Part shown: positions 16,429 through 25,774 of the stretch, one piece after another
How the letters are laid out: each line of letters begins with the position of its first letter
How positions within the stretch are numbered: position 1 is the stretch's first letter
Origin: Longirhabdus pacifica
GTDB taxonomy: Bacteria; Bacillota; Bacilli; Paenibacillales; DSM-105158
DNA: 64,000 nt
Direction of reading: 5' to 3'
Assembly: GCF_004115085.1 (NCBI RefSeq)
Contig: NZ_QXJP01000016.1
Location: forward strand, 1 to 64,000
Translations under genes and position numbers: made by a program
Notes under the pieces: generated by a model
Told to the model about the DNA's origin: nothing
Seen by the model: only the letters and a program-made list of their open reading frames with translations
The model's database searches: none

Positions 16429-17439
16429 TTACTTCCTCCCTCTCTGAAGGGCAACTGCATGTGCAACACATGGAATGCTTTCACCCTGTTGATAAGTTAG
16501 TGGAGACAATAAAGATCCTGTTGCAACGACTAAGATTTTTTCATATTCCCCTGCTTGCAACTGTTTTAAAATATGTCCGTATGTTACAGAAGCGGAGCAA
16601 CCACAACCACTACCACCGCTCTGCACTTCTTGCTTCTCAATGTCGTATATCATTAAACCGCAGTCTTTATACGTCGTTTGATCTATAGGAAAGTTTTTTT
16701 CGGCAAATAAATCTAATGCGAGACTGTGTCCTATTTTTGCTAAGTCTCCTGTCACAATCAGATCGTATTCTCCAGGAGCAATATTTAAGTCTCGACAATG
16801 TGCTTCAATCGTATCCACAGCGGAAGGTGCCATGGCCGCACCCATTTGAAATGGATCTTTCACACCAAGATCGATGACTTTTCCAATCGTTGCAGATGTG
16901 ATTAAAGGCCCTCGTCCTTTCGCCTGTACAATGGATGCGCCTGCACCCGTTACGGTATATTGTGCAGAAGGAGGTTTTTGTGAACCATATTCTGTAGGAT
17001 ATCGGAATTGTTTTTCTGCACTAGCGTTATGACTGCACGTACCTGCGAGAACAGCAGTAGCTTTACTACTATCTACCATCATCGCTGCCAGTGCTAAGCT
17101 TTCCATCGCTGTAGAGCATGCACCAAACACACCTAGGAACGGTATGCCAAGTTGACGTGCGGAAAAGCTACTGCTGACGATTTGATCCATCAAATCTCCA
17201 CCAATATAAAACTGAATGTCTTCGCTTTTCATTCCTGATTTTTTTATTGCGATTTTTGCAGCTTCAAGCATTAATTTTCTTTCTGCTTTCTCCCAGCTAT
17301 CTTGGTGCAGCAAAAGATCATCATATATTTTATCAAAATCTTCTGCTAAAGGACCCTTCCCTTCGACAGGGCCTACTACAGCTGCAGAGGAAGTAATGAC
17401 TGGATGACTAGGAAATAGAATAGTCTGTCCCTTAAACAT
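16429..17439 (-). CDS. spoVAD: Stage V sporulation protein SpoVAD
   Basis: A 336-aa thiolase-fold protein that binds dipicolinic acid at the forespore inner membrane. Family residues [32 protein letters not shown] and [14 protein letters not shown] are present. The ATG at 17439 overlaps the spoVAC stop (TAATG) and has GGGGGAGG upstream, so the longer frame starting at 17478 is not used. Part of a spoVAC-spoVAD-spoVAEb unit. Confidence 0.93.
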   Translation of the reverse strand: MFKGQTILFPSHPVITSSAAVVGPVEGKGPLAEDFDKIYDDLLLHQDSWEKAERKLMLEAAKIAIKKSGMKSEDIQFYIGGDLMDQIVSSSFSARQLGIPFLGVFGACSTAMESLALAAMMVDSSKATAVLAGTCSHNASAEKQFRYPTEYGSQKPPSAQYTVTGAGASIVQAKGRGPLITSATIGKVIDLGVKDPFQMGAAMAPSAVDTIEAHCRDLNIAPGEYDLIVTGDLAKIGHSLALDLFAEKNFPIDQTTYKDCGLMIYDIEKQEVQSGGSGCGCSASVTYGHILKQLQAGEYEKILVVATGSLLSPLTYQQGESIPCVAHAVALQRGRK

Positions 17440-17921
17440 TAAGAACCTCCCCCTATTCCTAATAAACCTAGTACCCAATGAATAATAGCAATAAAGAAAG
17501 CCGCCACGGTGCCGAATACGATAACGGAACCGGCAAGTTTGAACATATGCCCACCAACACCAAGCACTAAACCTTGACTACGATATTCCAATGCAGATGA
17601 GGAAAGGGCATTTGCAAATCCAGTAACCGGAACAGCGGAACCCGCTCCAGCCCACTGTCCAAATTTATCATAAACACCGATGCTCGTAAAAAATACAGAA
17701 ATGATGATTAAAACAGCAACAGTAGGGTTACCAGCAGCTTGTTTATCAAAGTCAAACCAATGTATAAATGCTTCTTGAATGGCTTGTCCGATAAGACAAA
17801 TCGTTCCACCTGCTAAAAAAGCACGCACACAATTACGTAGTACAGGTCTGCCGGGATCTCGTTTTTTTCTTATTTTCTTATAATGTTGTTCATCCATCTG
17901 CTTGTCTGCCACTTTAACCAT
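17439..17921 (-). CDS. spoVAC: Stage V sporulation protein SpoVAC
   Basis: A 160-aa membrane protein of the dipicolinate channel, reported to be mechanosensitive in B. subtilis. About four helices are visible: FLAGGTICLIGQ, VLIIISVFFTSIGVY, the conserved AGAGSAVPVTGFANAL loop, and a last hydrophobic pair. The start may be the ATG at 17921 or the GTG three codons later; GGAGG fits the latter better. There is no spoVAA/AB upstream, so this is a reduced spoVA set like the second operon of several bacilli. Confidence 0.92.
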   Translation of the reverse strand: MVKVADKQMDEQHYKKIRKKRDPGRPVLRNCVRAFLAGGTICLIGQAIQEAFIHWFDFDKQAAGNPTVAVLIIISVFFTSIGVYDKFGQWAGAGSAVPVTGFANALSSSALEYRSQGLVLGVGGHMFKLAGSVIVFGTVAAFFIAIIHWVLGLLGIGGGS

Positions 17922-18091
17922 ACCTCCAGTACTTCTATGATGTTATATAAGTTGAATTAACTTGTTAAACCTACTTATTATCGCTATCTATAAGATGGAG
18001 AAATTTCAACATGATAACCTTTACGCCTGGCAACGGAGGTATAAACTTGGTTCTTATTATTTCTTCATCTTATATAAAATCATTTGTAATA

Positions 18092-18778
18092 CTACCTAAC
18101 GTCTTCATATAAATCTAATGTCAGTGCGCCAGTATAATCCAATTGAGCTAAAAACACATCATCCACCGTAAGTTTTTGTTTTTTTAGTTCGTGGAACAAC
18201 CAATGTTTGTCTCGCCCTGTCATGGATAAAGGTTCCTGAATGACTTTGCCGTCCATAATGACCGTTTGTGGCATGCCTGCATGTTGCTTCATTAATTGCA
18301 AATCTTTTCGTATAACAGGCTGAAATTCTTCCTTTAGCATAACGGTTAAACTTCCTGTCGGTTCTAATATGGCAAAGTCCACATCAGAAACTCGGAAGAT
18401 GTTGCGTTCTCTTAACTGAAATAACAATTCTTCCAAGTTGTATCTCGCTTTCCTTAATCGCTCTTCTTTTATTTTGCCATCTTCGATTAAAACAATTCCT
18501 TTTCCTTCAATAAAATCACGAATGATTTTTGATTTTAAAGAGAGAAATCCCATCAGAAAAAGCAATATTGCCCATACGATTAAGGCGATTAAACCATGAG
18601 ACCAGTGGGTGTCCAAATCTAACGAAATGTAAGCAGCAATGCCACCGATGGAAATGCCAATAATATACTCGAAGTAGTTAAGCTGTGAAATTTGACGATT
18701 TCCAATTAGTCTTGTAAAAACAAACAACGCAATAATGGACGTGAAAGAACGAAAAATAACGACTGCCCATTCCGACAT
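18092..18778 (-). CDS. DUF421 membrane protein (YetF/YdfS-like)
   Basis: A 228-aa protein with three N-terminal helices (residues 5-75) and a cytoplasmic DUF421 domain (SLKSKIIRDFIEGKGIVLIEDGKI, DFAILEPTGSLTVMLK). B. subtilis YetF/YdfS relatives are spore inner-membrane proteins. In mobile spoVA operons that raise spore heat resistance, a DUF421 gene accompanies spoVAC-AD-AEb, so its position just upstream here is meaningful. The RBS is GGAGGG. Confidence 0.85.
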   Translation of the reverse strand: MSEWAVVIFRSFTSIIALFVFTRLIGNRQISQLNYFEYIIGISIGGIAAYISLDLDTHWSHGLIALIVWAILLFLMGFLSLKSKIIRDFIEGKGIVLIEDGKIKEERLRKARYNLEELLFQLRERNIFRVSDVDFAILEPTGSLTVMLKEEFQPVIRKDLQLMKQHAGMPQTVIMDGKVIQEPLSMTGRDKHWLFHELKKQKLTVDDVFLAQLDYTGALTLDLYEDVR

Positions 18779-18986
18779 ATGTATCCCTCCAGTAAGGGCC
18801 TAGTGCATTTATTTCTGTGTGTTATTATGCCTCTATCCTGTAGCATTTATTTATTACTTTTATGATTGATTTAGCATCGTAGTTGATGAATATAAAATGG
18901 AAAAATAATGAGATACAACTTACATAGTAATGAGTGAAGGTTGGTGAGGGTATCTTAAAGGAGGTATGAGTGTGCTTGGTGCTATA

Positions 18987-19418
18987 TTAATGCTTGACAG
19001 GTTTAATTTTTGTGACTTTACCTTTGCTATTGAAAAAAATTTTACTTGTCATCAATTTTCCATTTGGGGACATCTGGATAAATGCTCTTCTTTTATTTTT
19101 GTTTTTAACAGAAAATCTAAATGTTCTTATTCTTATTTCATTACGTCGTGGTTTATTGATGACAGTATATTGTACATATTCACTAGGGGAAGTCACTAAT
19201 ACCCTTCCATTCCTTCTAAACCTAACATTAGCATTTGAAATGATGAAGGGTGTTCTCATGCAGCGGCCAAATGGAAAGGTCTCTAGCACACATGTGCACA
19301 TACGACAGGTGAAAAACAGTGAACACGGCTGGCCAACAGGACAGTTGCATCTATTTGCAAATTCCCTTAATCTAAACGTTCTTGTCTGAACGTTAACGCT
19401 GTTTGATACGACAGACAT
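18987..19418 (-). CDS. Hypothetical cysteine-containing protein, 143 aa
   Basis: The family was not recognised. An excellent RBS (AGGAAGGTGATG) precedes the ATG at 19418. The N-terminal third has six cysteines (NRCNCPVGQPCSLFFTCRMCTC), then a basic, beta-rich part (FRRNGRVLVTSPSEYVQYTV) and a lysine-rich tail. There is no signal peptide. The composition recalls small spore-coat proteins, but that is only an impression. Two plus-strand frames overlap it and are regarded as shadows. Confidence 0.6.
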   Translation of the reverse strand: MSVVSNSVNVQTRTFRLREFANRCNCPVGQPCSLFFTCRMCTCVLETFPFGRCMRTPFIISNANVRFRRNGRVLVTSPSEYVQYTVINKPRRNEIRIRTFRFSVKNKNKRRAFIQMSPNGKLMTSKIFFNSKGKVTKIKPVKH

Positions 19419-19598
19419 AACATCACCTTCCTCTCTTTATTACAACGATATGCAACCGTTGTTTTGTTTGCTTGTGCTTATGACCACACTATAGACAAGA
19501 CAAGTGATAGAGGGTAAAATAGCACCATTTAAATAAAGAAGGGTGGTGTAATTGGATATGGTTCATATGGTTTATCAAAAAATGCAATTCATCTGGAC

Positions 19599-20276
19599 TC
19601 ATGTCATGAAATGCATCACTTGTTGCTTCAGTTGTTTTGCAGACTGTAGTGGAGAAGATGCTTTAGATATAGCAGAAATAACGGCAACGCCATCCGCTCC
19701 TGCCTCCATCACATTGGGTACGCGATCTATATTTACTCCACCGATCCCTACGATCGGCAATGTAATCCCCTCTGCTCTCATCTTGGCAATCATGGATGGA
19801 CCATAAACAGTGGAAATATCAAGCTTCGTTGTTGTAGGGTACATAGGGCCTACACCGATGTAGTCAGCTCCATTTAACATGGCATCTTGCGCTTCTCTAA
19901 CGTTATGAGCGGAGACACCTACGATTTTTCCTTTCATTTTTTCTCTTACCGTTTGTATCTGTTCGTCTTCTTGACCGATATGAACACCGTCTGCATGCAA
20001 ACGTATGGCCATTTCCACGTCGTCATTTACAATGAAAGGAATGTTAGCGTTTTTACAACAAGACTGTAACAGAGAAGCCAGCTTGTACTTCTCAGCCTCG
20101 TTGCTATGCACAGCTTGACTTTTTTCTCTAAATTGAAACATCGTAACACCACCTGCAATGGCTTGCTGCAACGTTTGCAAAGGGGAGAGCAAACAGTTTT
20201 CGCTCCCCATCACAAAGTACAAGGACAAGTGGTGCTTCATCTGTCGCAAGGACATTTTATGCTGGATAGAATTCAT
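19599..20276 (-). CDS. thiE: Thiamine-phosphate synthase ThiE
   Basis: A 225-aa enzyme coupling HMP-PP with thiazole phosphate to form thiamine phosphate. Motifs are GVTMFQFREK (phosphate contact), FIVNDDVEMAIRLHADGVHIGQED, GADYIGVGPMYPT and IVGIGGVN. The ATG at 20276 overlaps the thiD TGA (ATGA) and is favoured over the upstream GTG. Last gene of the thiamine operon. Confidence 0.94.
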   Translation of the reverse strand: MNSIQHKMSLRQMKHHLSLYFVMGSENCLLSPLQTLQQAIAGGVTMFQFREKSQAVHSNEAEKYKLASLLQSCCKNANIPFIVNDDVEMAIRLHADGVHIGQEDEQIQTVREKMKGKIVGVSAHNVREAQDAMLNGADYIGVGPMYPTTTKLDISTVYGPSMIAKMRAEGITLPIVGIGGVNIDRVPNVMEAGADGVAVISAISKASSPLQSAKQLKQQVMHFMT

Positions 20277-21148
20277 GTGCTCACTTCCCACTTTGGTTCA
20301 TTCCTGTTGTTATAAGCCCAATGGTTAGTCGGCCCGTGTCCTGTACCGATGTGCAGTGGAGACGACAATGCTGCATCAATGAATGCTTTTGCTTTTTGTA
20401 CTGCATCGTATATGGATTCGCCTCTCGCTATCCATGCGGCTATGGCAGCAGATAATGTACAGCCTGTGCCATGACTTTGCGTGGTGTTTACTCTTTTGGA
20501 AGTGTAGCTATAAAACTCACTGCCATCATACAATACATCGGTAGATTCATCACTTCCACTGTTTGCATGGCCTCCCTTAATGAGTACATGCTTGGCACCT
20601 AATTGAGCAATGTGCTGCGCCGCCTTTTTTACATCTTCCATATGATGAATCGAGATTCCAGACAGTTTTTCTGCTTCTGGCAAATTAGGTGTAACGATGA
20701 AAGCACAAGGTATGAGCAGCTGTTTCAAAGCTTCAACCGCACTTTCCTTTAGGAGCGGAGCGCCTCCTTTGGCCATCATGACAGGATCCATCACGAGATG
20801 TTGCCATTGCTGAGACTGTGCAAGGTGCGCAACCACTTCGATCATGGATGCATCATACAGCATGCCTGTTTTGACAGCATCAAAACCAATATCTTCACTT
20901 ACGGATGTGATTTGTTGAACCACCATGTCAGTAGAGACAGGGAAAACTTGTTGTACACCTGTTGTGTTTTGTGCTGTAACGGCTGTAATTGCCGTCATAC
21001 TATACACATGCAACGCTTGCATCGTTTTCATGTCCGCTTGAATACCAGCGCCGCCCCCACTATCGGAGCCGGCTATGGTTAATACTTTGCTCACCTTTTT
21101 TTGTTTACTTTCCTTGCAGGCTTGTTCACTTTTGTAATCTTGCTTCAT
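20273..21148 (-). CDS. thiD: Hydroxymethylpyrimidine (phosphate) kinase ThiD
   Basis: A 291-aa ribokinase-fold enzyme phosphorylating HMP and HMP-P. Seen: [33 protein letters not shown], and the anion hole and base in [14 protein letters not shown]. Its start overlaps the thiG stop (ATGA). The first 20 residues are extra and lysine-rich compared with B. subtilis ThiD. Confidence 0.94.
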   Translation of the reverse strand: MKQDYKSEQACKESKQKKVSKVLTIAGSDSGGGAGIQADMKTMQALHVYSMTAITAVTAQNTTGVQQVFPVSTDMVVQQITSVSEDIGFDAVKTGMLYDASMIEVVAHLAQSQQWQHLVMDPVMMAKGGAPLLKESAVEALKQLLIPCAFIVTPNLPEAEKLSGISIHHMEDVKKAAQHIAQLGAKHVLIKGGHANSGSDESTDVLYDGSEFYSYTSKRVNTTQSHGTGCTLSAAIAAWIARGESIYDAVQKAKAFIDAALSSPLHIGTGHGPTNHWAYNNRNEPKWEVST

Positions 21149-21909
21149 GTGCTTATTCCTTCAAAAGGACTGCTGGCGTTAGCGTAGCGTTTTTTAGGAA
21201 TTCGACCCGCTTCATATCCTAATCTACCTGCTTCAATCGCTAGCTTCATGGCTTCTGCCATTTTGACTGGATCTTTTGCACCAGCAACAGCAGTATTCAA
21301 CAGCACACCATCTGCACCAAGTTCCATAGCATAAGCACAATCCGAAGGGGAACCAATACCAGCGTCTACAATGACAGGCACATCACTTTGCTCGATAATA
21401 AAGCTTAAATTAAGTGGATTGATAATACCTTGTCCAGAACCAATAGGTGATGCGCCAGGCATAATCGCATGTACACCTAACGCTTGTAAACGTTTTGCGA
21501 GTAACACGTCATCGGAAGTGTACGTAAGCACATGAAACCCTTCTTCTAGCAGAATTTCTGATGCCTTTAATGTTTCAATAGGATCAGGTAATAATGTTTT
21601 CATATCTCCGATCACTTCCACCTTAATCATGTCACATAGGCCGGATGCTTTGGCCAGTTTAGCTATGCGAACGGCTTCCTCTGCTGTTTGTGCCCCTGCT
21701 GTATTCGGAAGCAAGGTGTACTTCGATACATCCAATTGTTCCAAAAAATTAGGTTGATTCGGCTCGTATATATTCATACGTCGAACCGCAAATGTTAAAA
21801 TTTCTGTCTCCGATACATCCACTGCTTGTTTTTGTATTGTAAAATCTTCAAACTTCCCCGTTCCTAACATTAATCGAGATTGAAAAGTGTATGAGCCAAT
21901 GTTTAGCAT
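21145..21909 (-). CDS. thiG: Thiazole synthase ThiG
   Basis: A 254-aa TIM-barrel enzyme that makes thiazole phosphate from DXP, dehydroglycine and ThiS thiocarboxylate. Family sequence: [26 protein letters not shown] (Schiff-base lysine), [13 protein letters not shown] and [27 protein letters not shown]. One base separates it from thiS, and GGAGGATA lies across the junction. Confidence 0.95.
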   Translation of the reverse strand: MLNIGSYTFQSRLMLGTGKFEDFTIQKQAVDVSETEILTFAVRRMNIYEPNQPNFLEQLDVSKYTLLPNTAGAQTAEEAVRIAKLAKASGLCDMIKVEVIGDMKTLLPDPIETLKASEILLEEGFHVLTYTSDDVLLAKRLQALGVHAIMPGASPIGSGQGIINPLNLSFIIEQSDVPVIVDAGIGSPSDCAYAMELGADGVLLNTAVAGAKDPVKMAEAMKLAIEAGRLGYEAGRIPKKRYANASSPFEGIST

Positions 21910-21910
21910 A

Positions 21911-22117
21911 TTATCCTCCCCCTACAAAATGCACGATTTCGATTTTATCTCCCATGGTAAGCTGCGTATGAGCGTGGGCTTCTTTTCCTAATATTTCTTC
22001 GTTTCTTTCTACGATCATTACTTTATGTTGTAATTGCAAATGTAATAGTAATTGTTCCACAGTTTGTACATCTGTTGGTACACCGTATGTTTCTCCATTT
22101 ATGATGATGTTCAACAC
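21911..22117 (-). CDS. thiS: Sulfur carrier protein ThiS
   Basis: A 68-aa ubiquitin-fold carrier whose C-terminal glycine is converted to a thiocarboxylate. The tail reads HFVGGG, one glycine more than the usual GG. The activating enzyme ThiF is not encoded in this operon. Confidence 0.92.
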   Translation of the reverse strand: MLNIIINGETYGVPTDVQTVEQLLLHLQLQHKVMIVERNEEILGKEAHAHTQLTMGDKIEIVHFVGGG

Positions 22118-22145
22118 GTATCACCTCGATTATATGTAGCTTTTG

Positions 22146-23258
22146 TTAGCGACTAACACAGAATGGAGCTAATGAAAATGAACTTACTTTTCGATGTTCT
22201 ACCCACTCTGCTGCGAGCTGCCCTGTAATAGCACTTAATAAAATTCCTTTTCGATAATGTCCGGCAGCAATAAATAAACCTGCGCAGTCAGGGTGTTCAC
22301 CGATGTATGGTTGCCCATCTACGGTGCGCGGTCTCAGTCCAGCCCATGTTTTTTCCCATTTTGCATCCTTGATAGCCGGAATCATGTACATCGCTCGCTC
22401 TAACAAGGACGTAATAGAAGAAGAAGATACACGTAAGTCATAACTATCTTCTATCATCGTTGCACCGATTATATGGCGTCCTCCTCTTTTCGGAACGACA
22501 TAACAACCTTGGGTAAAAATAGTGCTGCTTACAAGCGGAGTATCAGAATAAACGGATAAACACTCTCCTTTTACAGGGGATAACCCTGCTTCCAAGCCAG
22601 AGGAAGACAGTACATGTTGCGCCCATACCCCAGAAGCTACAATGACGTGATCGCTGTATACCCTTTCCCCGCCAACTTGCACCCCAATTGCAGTGTTATT
22701 CTCCATTAAAATCTGCTCAACTTCTGCAAATTCTCTCACTTCTGAACCTAGTGCTCTCACACTTAATGCAAAGGCTTTGGTTAAATCTGGAGCGGAGATG
22801 TGACTCTCACTTGGAATGTACATCGCTCCTTGAATAGCAGACGATAGCTGAGGTTCTTTCTCCCTTGCTTCATGACCAGACAACCATGCCACTTCTTCCC
22901 CAGCTTGAATGTATGCTTCAATAATATGCTTATACTTTTTCTCATCTTCATCGTTTAACGCGACTTTCAACGTACCATTACGATGAACGTATTGAACGTC
23001 AATTCCACTTATTTGTTGCAACTCTTCTGCAAGGCCAGGGAACAATTTACTACTTTCCATTGCCAACTGTAAAAGAGGACTTACTTCCGACAATTCCGCT
23101 AACGGTGTTAACATACCGGCTGCGGCACTCGAAGCTTGGCAAGCAATGCGGTCGCGCTCTAATACAATGACTTTCTTCCCTTTTTTCGCTAAATAAAAAG
23201 CGATAGAACATCCAATGACTCCTCCACCAATGACAATAGCATCAACCTGTTCCTTCAT
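22146..23258 (-). CDS. thiO: Glycine oxidase ThiO
   Basis: A 370-aa FAD enzyme that oxidises glycine to the imine used by ThiG. The dinucleotide-binding motif is VIGGGVIGCSIAFYLAKKG, followed by ASSAAAGMLTPLAE. The C-terminal GLRPRTVDGQPYIGEHP and GHYRKGILLSAITG are typical of ThiO. The start lies 17 nt inside the end of tenI. Confidence 0.93.
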   Translation of the reverse strand: MKEQVDAIVIGGGVIGCSIAFYLAKKGKKVIVLERDRIACQASSAAAGMLTPLAELSEVSPLLQLAMESSKLFPGLAEELQQISGIDVQYVHRNGTLKVALNDEDEKKYKHIIEAYIQAGEEVAWLSGHEAREKEPQLSSAIQGAMYIPSESHISAPDLTKAFALSVRALGSEVREFAEVEQILMENNTAIGVQVGGERVYSDHVIVASGVWAQHVLSSSGLEAGLSPVKGECLSVYSDTPLVSSTIFTQGCYVVPKRGGRHIIGATMIEDSYDLRVSSSSITSLLERAMYMIPAIKDAKWEKTWAGLRPRTVDGQPYIGEHPDCAGLFIAAGHYRKGILLSAITGQLAAEWVEHRKVSSFSLAPFCVSR

Positions 23259-23880
23259 TATCCTTCTCCCCTATCTTTATATAGTGGTCAAAACATTGAG
23301 CGACTTGAAGTGGTGACTCCGCAGAAAAAATGGGTGACATGACGGCAATACCATCAACGCCTTCTTTAATCACTTTACGCATGTTTTTTATTTGTATGCC
23401 ACCTATAGCAACGACTGGGATAGATAGTGTGTCCGTCAATGTGCGTAGTACAGATAACCCTCTTGGAGGTAGATTTTTTTTAGAGTTAGACTGAAAAATG
23501 TGACCAAACATCACATAGTCCGCTCCATCATGTTCTGCCGCTACCGCTTGCTGTATAGAGTGGACAGAACAGCCTACCTGCATTTGCGGAAAATGTTTTT
23601 TTACGATAGAAACATCTAGGCTGTGATGGGCTAAGTGAACCCCTTTTGCACCAGCTGCATGTGCGATGTCCACGCGGTCATTGACGATAATTTTATTCAT
23701 TGGTACTTTGCATTGATGAAGACGTTCTATAATCTGCCATAGCTCCTTCGCACTTTTTTGATTTTCGCGAAGGTGAATAAATGAAGTGTAAGGATAGATC
23801 TCACGAATGATTTCTGAGATTTGCTGTACACTTTTTTGGCCGTCTGTTACAACATGAAGTTTTTTGTACACCAAAAACAC
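23242..23880 (-). CDS. tenI: Thiazole tautomerase TenI
   Basis: A TIM-barrel protein of about 210 residues, related to ThiE, which aromatises the thiazole product of ThiG. Visible are SFIHLRENQKS, KIIVNDRVDIAHAAGAKGVHLAHH, DYVMFGHIF and VVAIGGI. The frame opens with GTG at 23880, but the in-frame GTG at 23871 (VYKKLH) fits the family N-terminus better and is served by the GGGAGTG that forms one side of the leader hairpin. First gene after the TPP riboswitch. Confidence 0.9.
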   Translation of the reverse strand: MFLVYKKLHVVTDGQKSVQQISEIIREIYPYTSFIHLRENQKSAKELWQIIERLHQCKVPMNKIIVNDRVDIAHAAGAKGVHLAHHSLDVSIVKKHFPQMQVGCSVHSIQQAVAAEHDGADYVMFGHIFQSNSKKNLPPRGLSVLRTLTDTLSIPVVAIGGIQIKNMRKVIKEGVDGIAVMSPIFSAESPLQVAQCFDHYIKIGEKDNEGTG

Positions 23881-23905
23881 TCCCTACATAAATGGATAGG
23901 GAGTG
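23878..23905 (-). terminator. Riboswitch expression platform hairpin overlapping the tenI RBS
   Basis: A 9-bp stem (23897-23905 with 23878-23886; CACTCCCTA/TAGGGAGTG on the minus strand) is followed by TTTTTGG. It can end transcription. Its 3' side AGGGAGTG is also the only Shine-Dalgarno sequence for tenI, so folding would hide the RBS too. Confidence 0.75.
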
Positions 23906-23948
23906 ATAAAATGCACGTCAAAATAAACATAAATAGACGTAACGAGAT

Positions 23949-24030
23949 CACTTCCCTACGCTGGTATGATCCAGATCAGGTTCAAAGGGACTGGAGTCTA
24001 TCCATCTCAGCCTTTACGGCGCCCCTAGTG
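23949..24030 (-). ncRNA. TPP riboswitch (THI element)
   Basis: On the minus strand the element has the conserved parts in order: GGGGCGCC, GGCTGAGATGG, the variable P3 part, TTTGAACCTGATCTGGAT and ATACCAGCGTAGGGAAGTG. These are the THI-box sequences that bind thiamine pyrophosphate. It controls the tenI-thiOSGDE operon through the downstream hairpin. Confidence 0.96.
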
Positions 24031-24127
24031 ATAATAACGATATGTTATTGTCATCATTGATTGTTGTTCTTGTGCTTCAATGTTTATAACTTATCACGAT
24101 TTTATGTTTGTGGCAACTAGAAATTTG

Positions 24128-25054
24128 CTAAATTTTTGCTTTTTCTATTTCTTCTTGCAATTTGTAAGCAGAACTGCGGAACAACTCTTCTTCTTGTTCT
24201 GTCATTGGCACTTGCACGACCTCACGCACACCTGAAGCGTCCACAATAGAAGGAACACCAATATATACATCAGATATGCCGTGGTAATCTTTTACCAATG
24301 TGGATACCGTAAGGATGGAAGATTCGTTTCTTAAAATAGCCGTGACAATACGATCTAAGGCAAGTGCAATGGCATAGTATGTCGCGCCTTTAGCATCAAT
24401 AATTTTATACGCTGCTCTTCTTGTTTCCTCTACAATTTCTTCTTTCTGCTCATCTGTTAAGGACAATGTTACGCCAGCATAGTTAGCTAAACTCCAAATC
24501 GGTGTTTCGGAATCTCCATGCTCCCCAACAATATGAGCGTGGACACTACGCGGGTCAACGTTAATTTTTTCACTAATTAAATAACGAAGCCTTGCACTAT
24601 CGAGCAATGTACCTGAACCGATGACGCGATTGACAGGGAATCCGGACTTTTTCCATGAATAATAAGATAAAATATCCACTGGGTTTGTAGCAACCAGTAT
24701 GATTCCGGTTTTGTTGTACTTGGTGATGCTAGAGATGATACCATCGAAGATCTCTACATTTTTCTTCAGCAAATCAATTCTTGTTTCACCCGGTTTTTGT
24801 GCTGCCCCTGCGGCAATAATGATAATATCTGCATCAACGCAGTCACTATAGTCTCCAGCATACACATTCGTTTGTCCTACAAATGGCAAACCGTGATTCA
24901 TATCCAGCGCATCGCCATACGCCTTATCTTTATTGTAATCAATAAGCACGAGCTCTGTCATTCGTTGACGCAACAATAAGGTATACGCTGTCGTGGAACC
25001 AACAGAACCTACACCTACGACGACTATTTTTTTCTTTTTTATTTGTATTGTCAC
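24128..25054 (-). CDS. ldh: L-lactate dehydrogenase
   Basis: A 308-aa NAD-dependent enzyme reducing pyruvate to L-lactate. NAD loop VVGVGSVGSTTAYTLL, LATNPVDILSYYSWK, substrate arginine region GSGTLLDSARLRYLI and catalytic His in IVGEHGDSETP identify it. RBS AAAGGAGAG. No clear Rex site was seen upstream by eye. It stands alone, divergent from the DUF3817 gene. Confidence 0.95.
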   Translation of the reverse strand: MTIQIKKKKIVVVGVGSVGSTTAYTLLLRQRMTELVLIDYNKDKAYGDALDMNHGLPFVGQTNVYAGDYSDCVDADIIIIAAGAAQKPGETRIDLLKKNVEIFDGIISSITKYNKTGIILVATNPVDILSYYSWKKSGFPVNRVIGSGTLLDSARLRYLISEKINVDPRSVHAHIVGEHGDSETPIWSLANYAGVTLSLTDEQKEEIVEETRRAAYKIIDAKGATYYAIALALDRIVTAILRNESSILTVSTLVKDYHGISDVYIGVPSIVDASGVREVVQVPMTEQEEELFRSSAYKLQEEIEKAKI

Positions 25055-25331
25055 ATTAAACTCTCCTTTATAAGTAATCCGAAACCCCTTATTTCTCCTA
25101 TCTTATGTTTATATCACTCATTTCTTATCATAATACTTTCCTTAAAAGAAAGAAAGATGACAGTGTATTTGTACCACATCTGTCATATCTGTCACCTTAA
25201 AATCAAACTTTTATGTGCAACTTGCTCCCATCATTTTAACAGTTATGATAGAATGGTGAACCATAAGGCATTATATCTCTTGTCCTCATGCAGCTTCATT
25301 TTTATTACATGATTAATAATGGAGGTAACTT

Positions 25332-25637
25332 ATGTTAAAATCACCTGTAGAACAAGTTAGACTATCTGGATTTATAGAAGGCATGTCCTTTATTATATTG
25401 TTATTCATCGCGATGCCTCTTAAATACATTTGGGACATTCCAGAAGCGGTGTCGGTTGTTGGATCGATGCACGGTGTTTTGTTCGTCATCTACATGCTCG
25501 CGATTGCGCTTGCCTTTTTCACATCCAAGCTATCATTTCGTTGGTCATTTGGTGCTGTGCTTGTTGCTTTCATTCCATTTGGCTATTTCATATATGATGC
25601 TAAATTGAAACAAAGTCGTTATTGGAACAAAAAATAA
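25332..25637 (+). CDS. DUF3817 membrane protein (YdzA-like)
   Basis: A 101-aa protein with three hydrophobic segments. The sequence RLSGFIEGMSFIILLFIAMPLKY with a later GSMHGVLFVIYM is typical of DUF3817. Function is unknown. RBS GGAGG is well placed. The 277-nt space to ldh holds no further gene that I can support. Confidence 0.85.
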   Translation: MLKSPVEQVRLSGFIEGMSFIILLFIAMPLKYIWDIPEAVSVVGSMHGVLFVIYMLAIALAFFTSKLSFRWSFGAVLVAFIPFGYFIYDAKLKQSRYWNKK

Positions 25638-25774
25638 ACTGCTGTACGGCAACATCACAAAACATGGATGAATTTACATGTCATCTAGATCACGACTTCT
25701 GCGAAAGAATGTCGTATAACTATGAAACAGTCTTAACCATTTAAAATGAAACTGATTAGGAAACGAGGGATAAA

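Noticed and set aside
18994-19389. 131-aa plus-strand frame
   Set aside because: Antisense to the 143-aa gene, begins without a proper RBS and shows no domain.
19552-19806. 84-aa plus-strand frame with GGGTGGTG upstream
   Set aside because: It is antisense to the end of thiE and its sequence mirrors ThiE codons.
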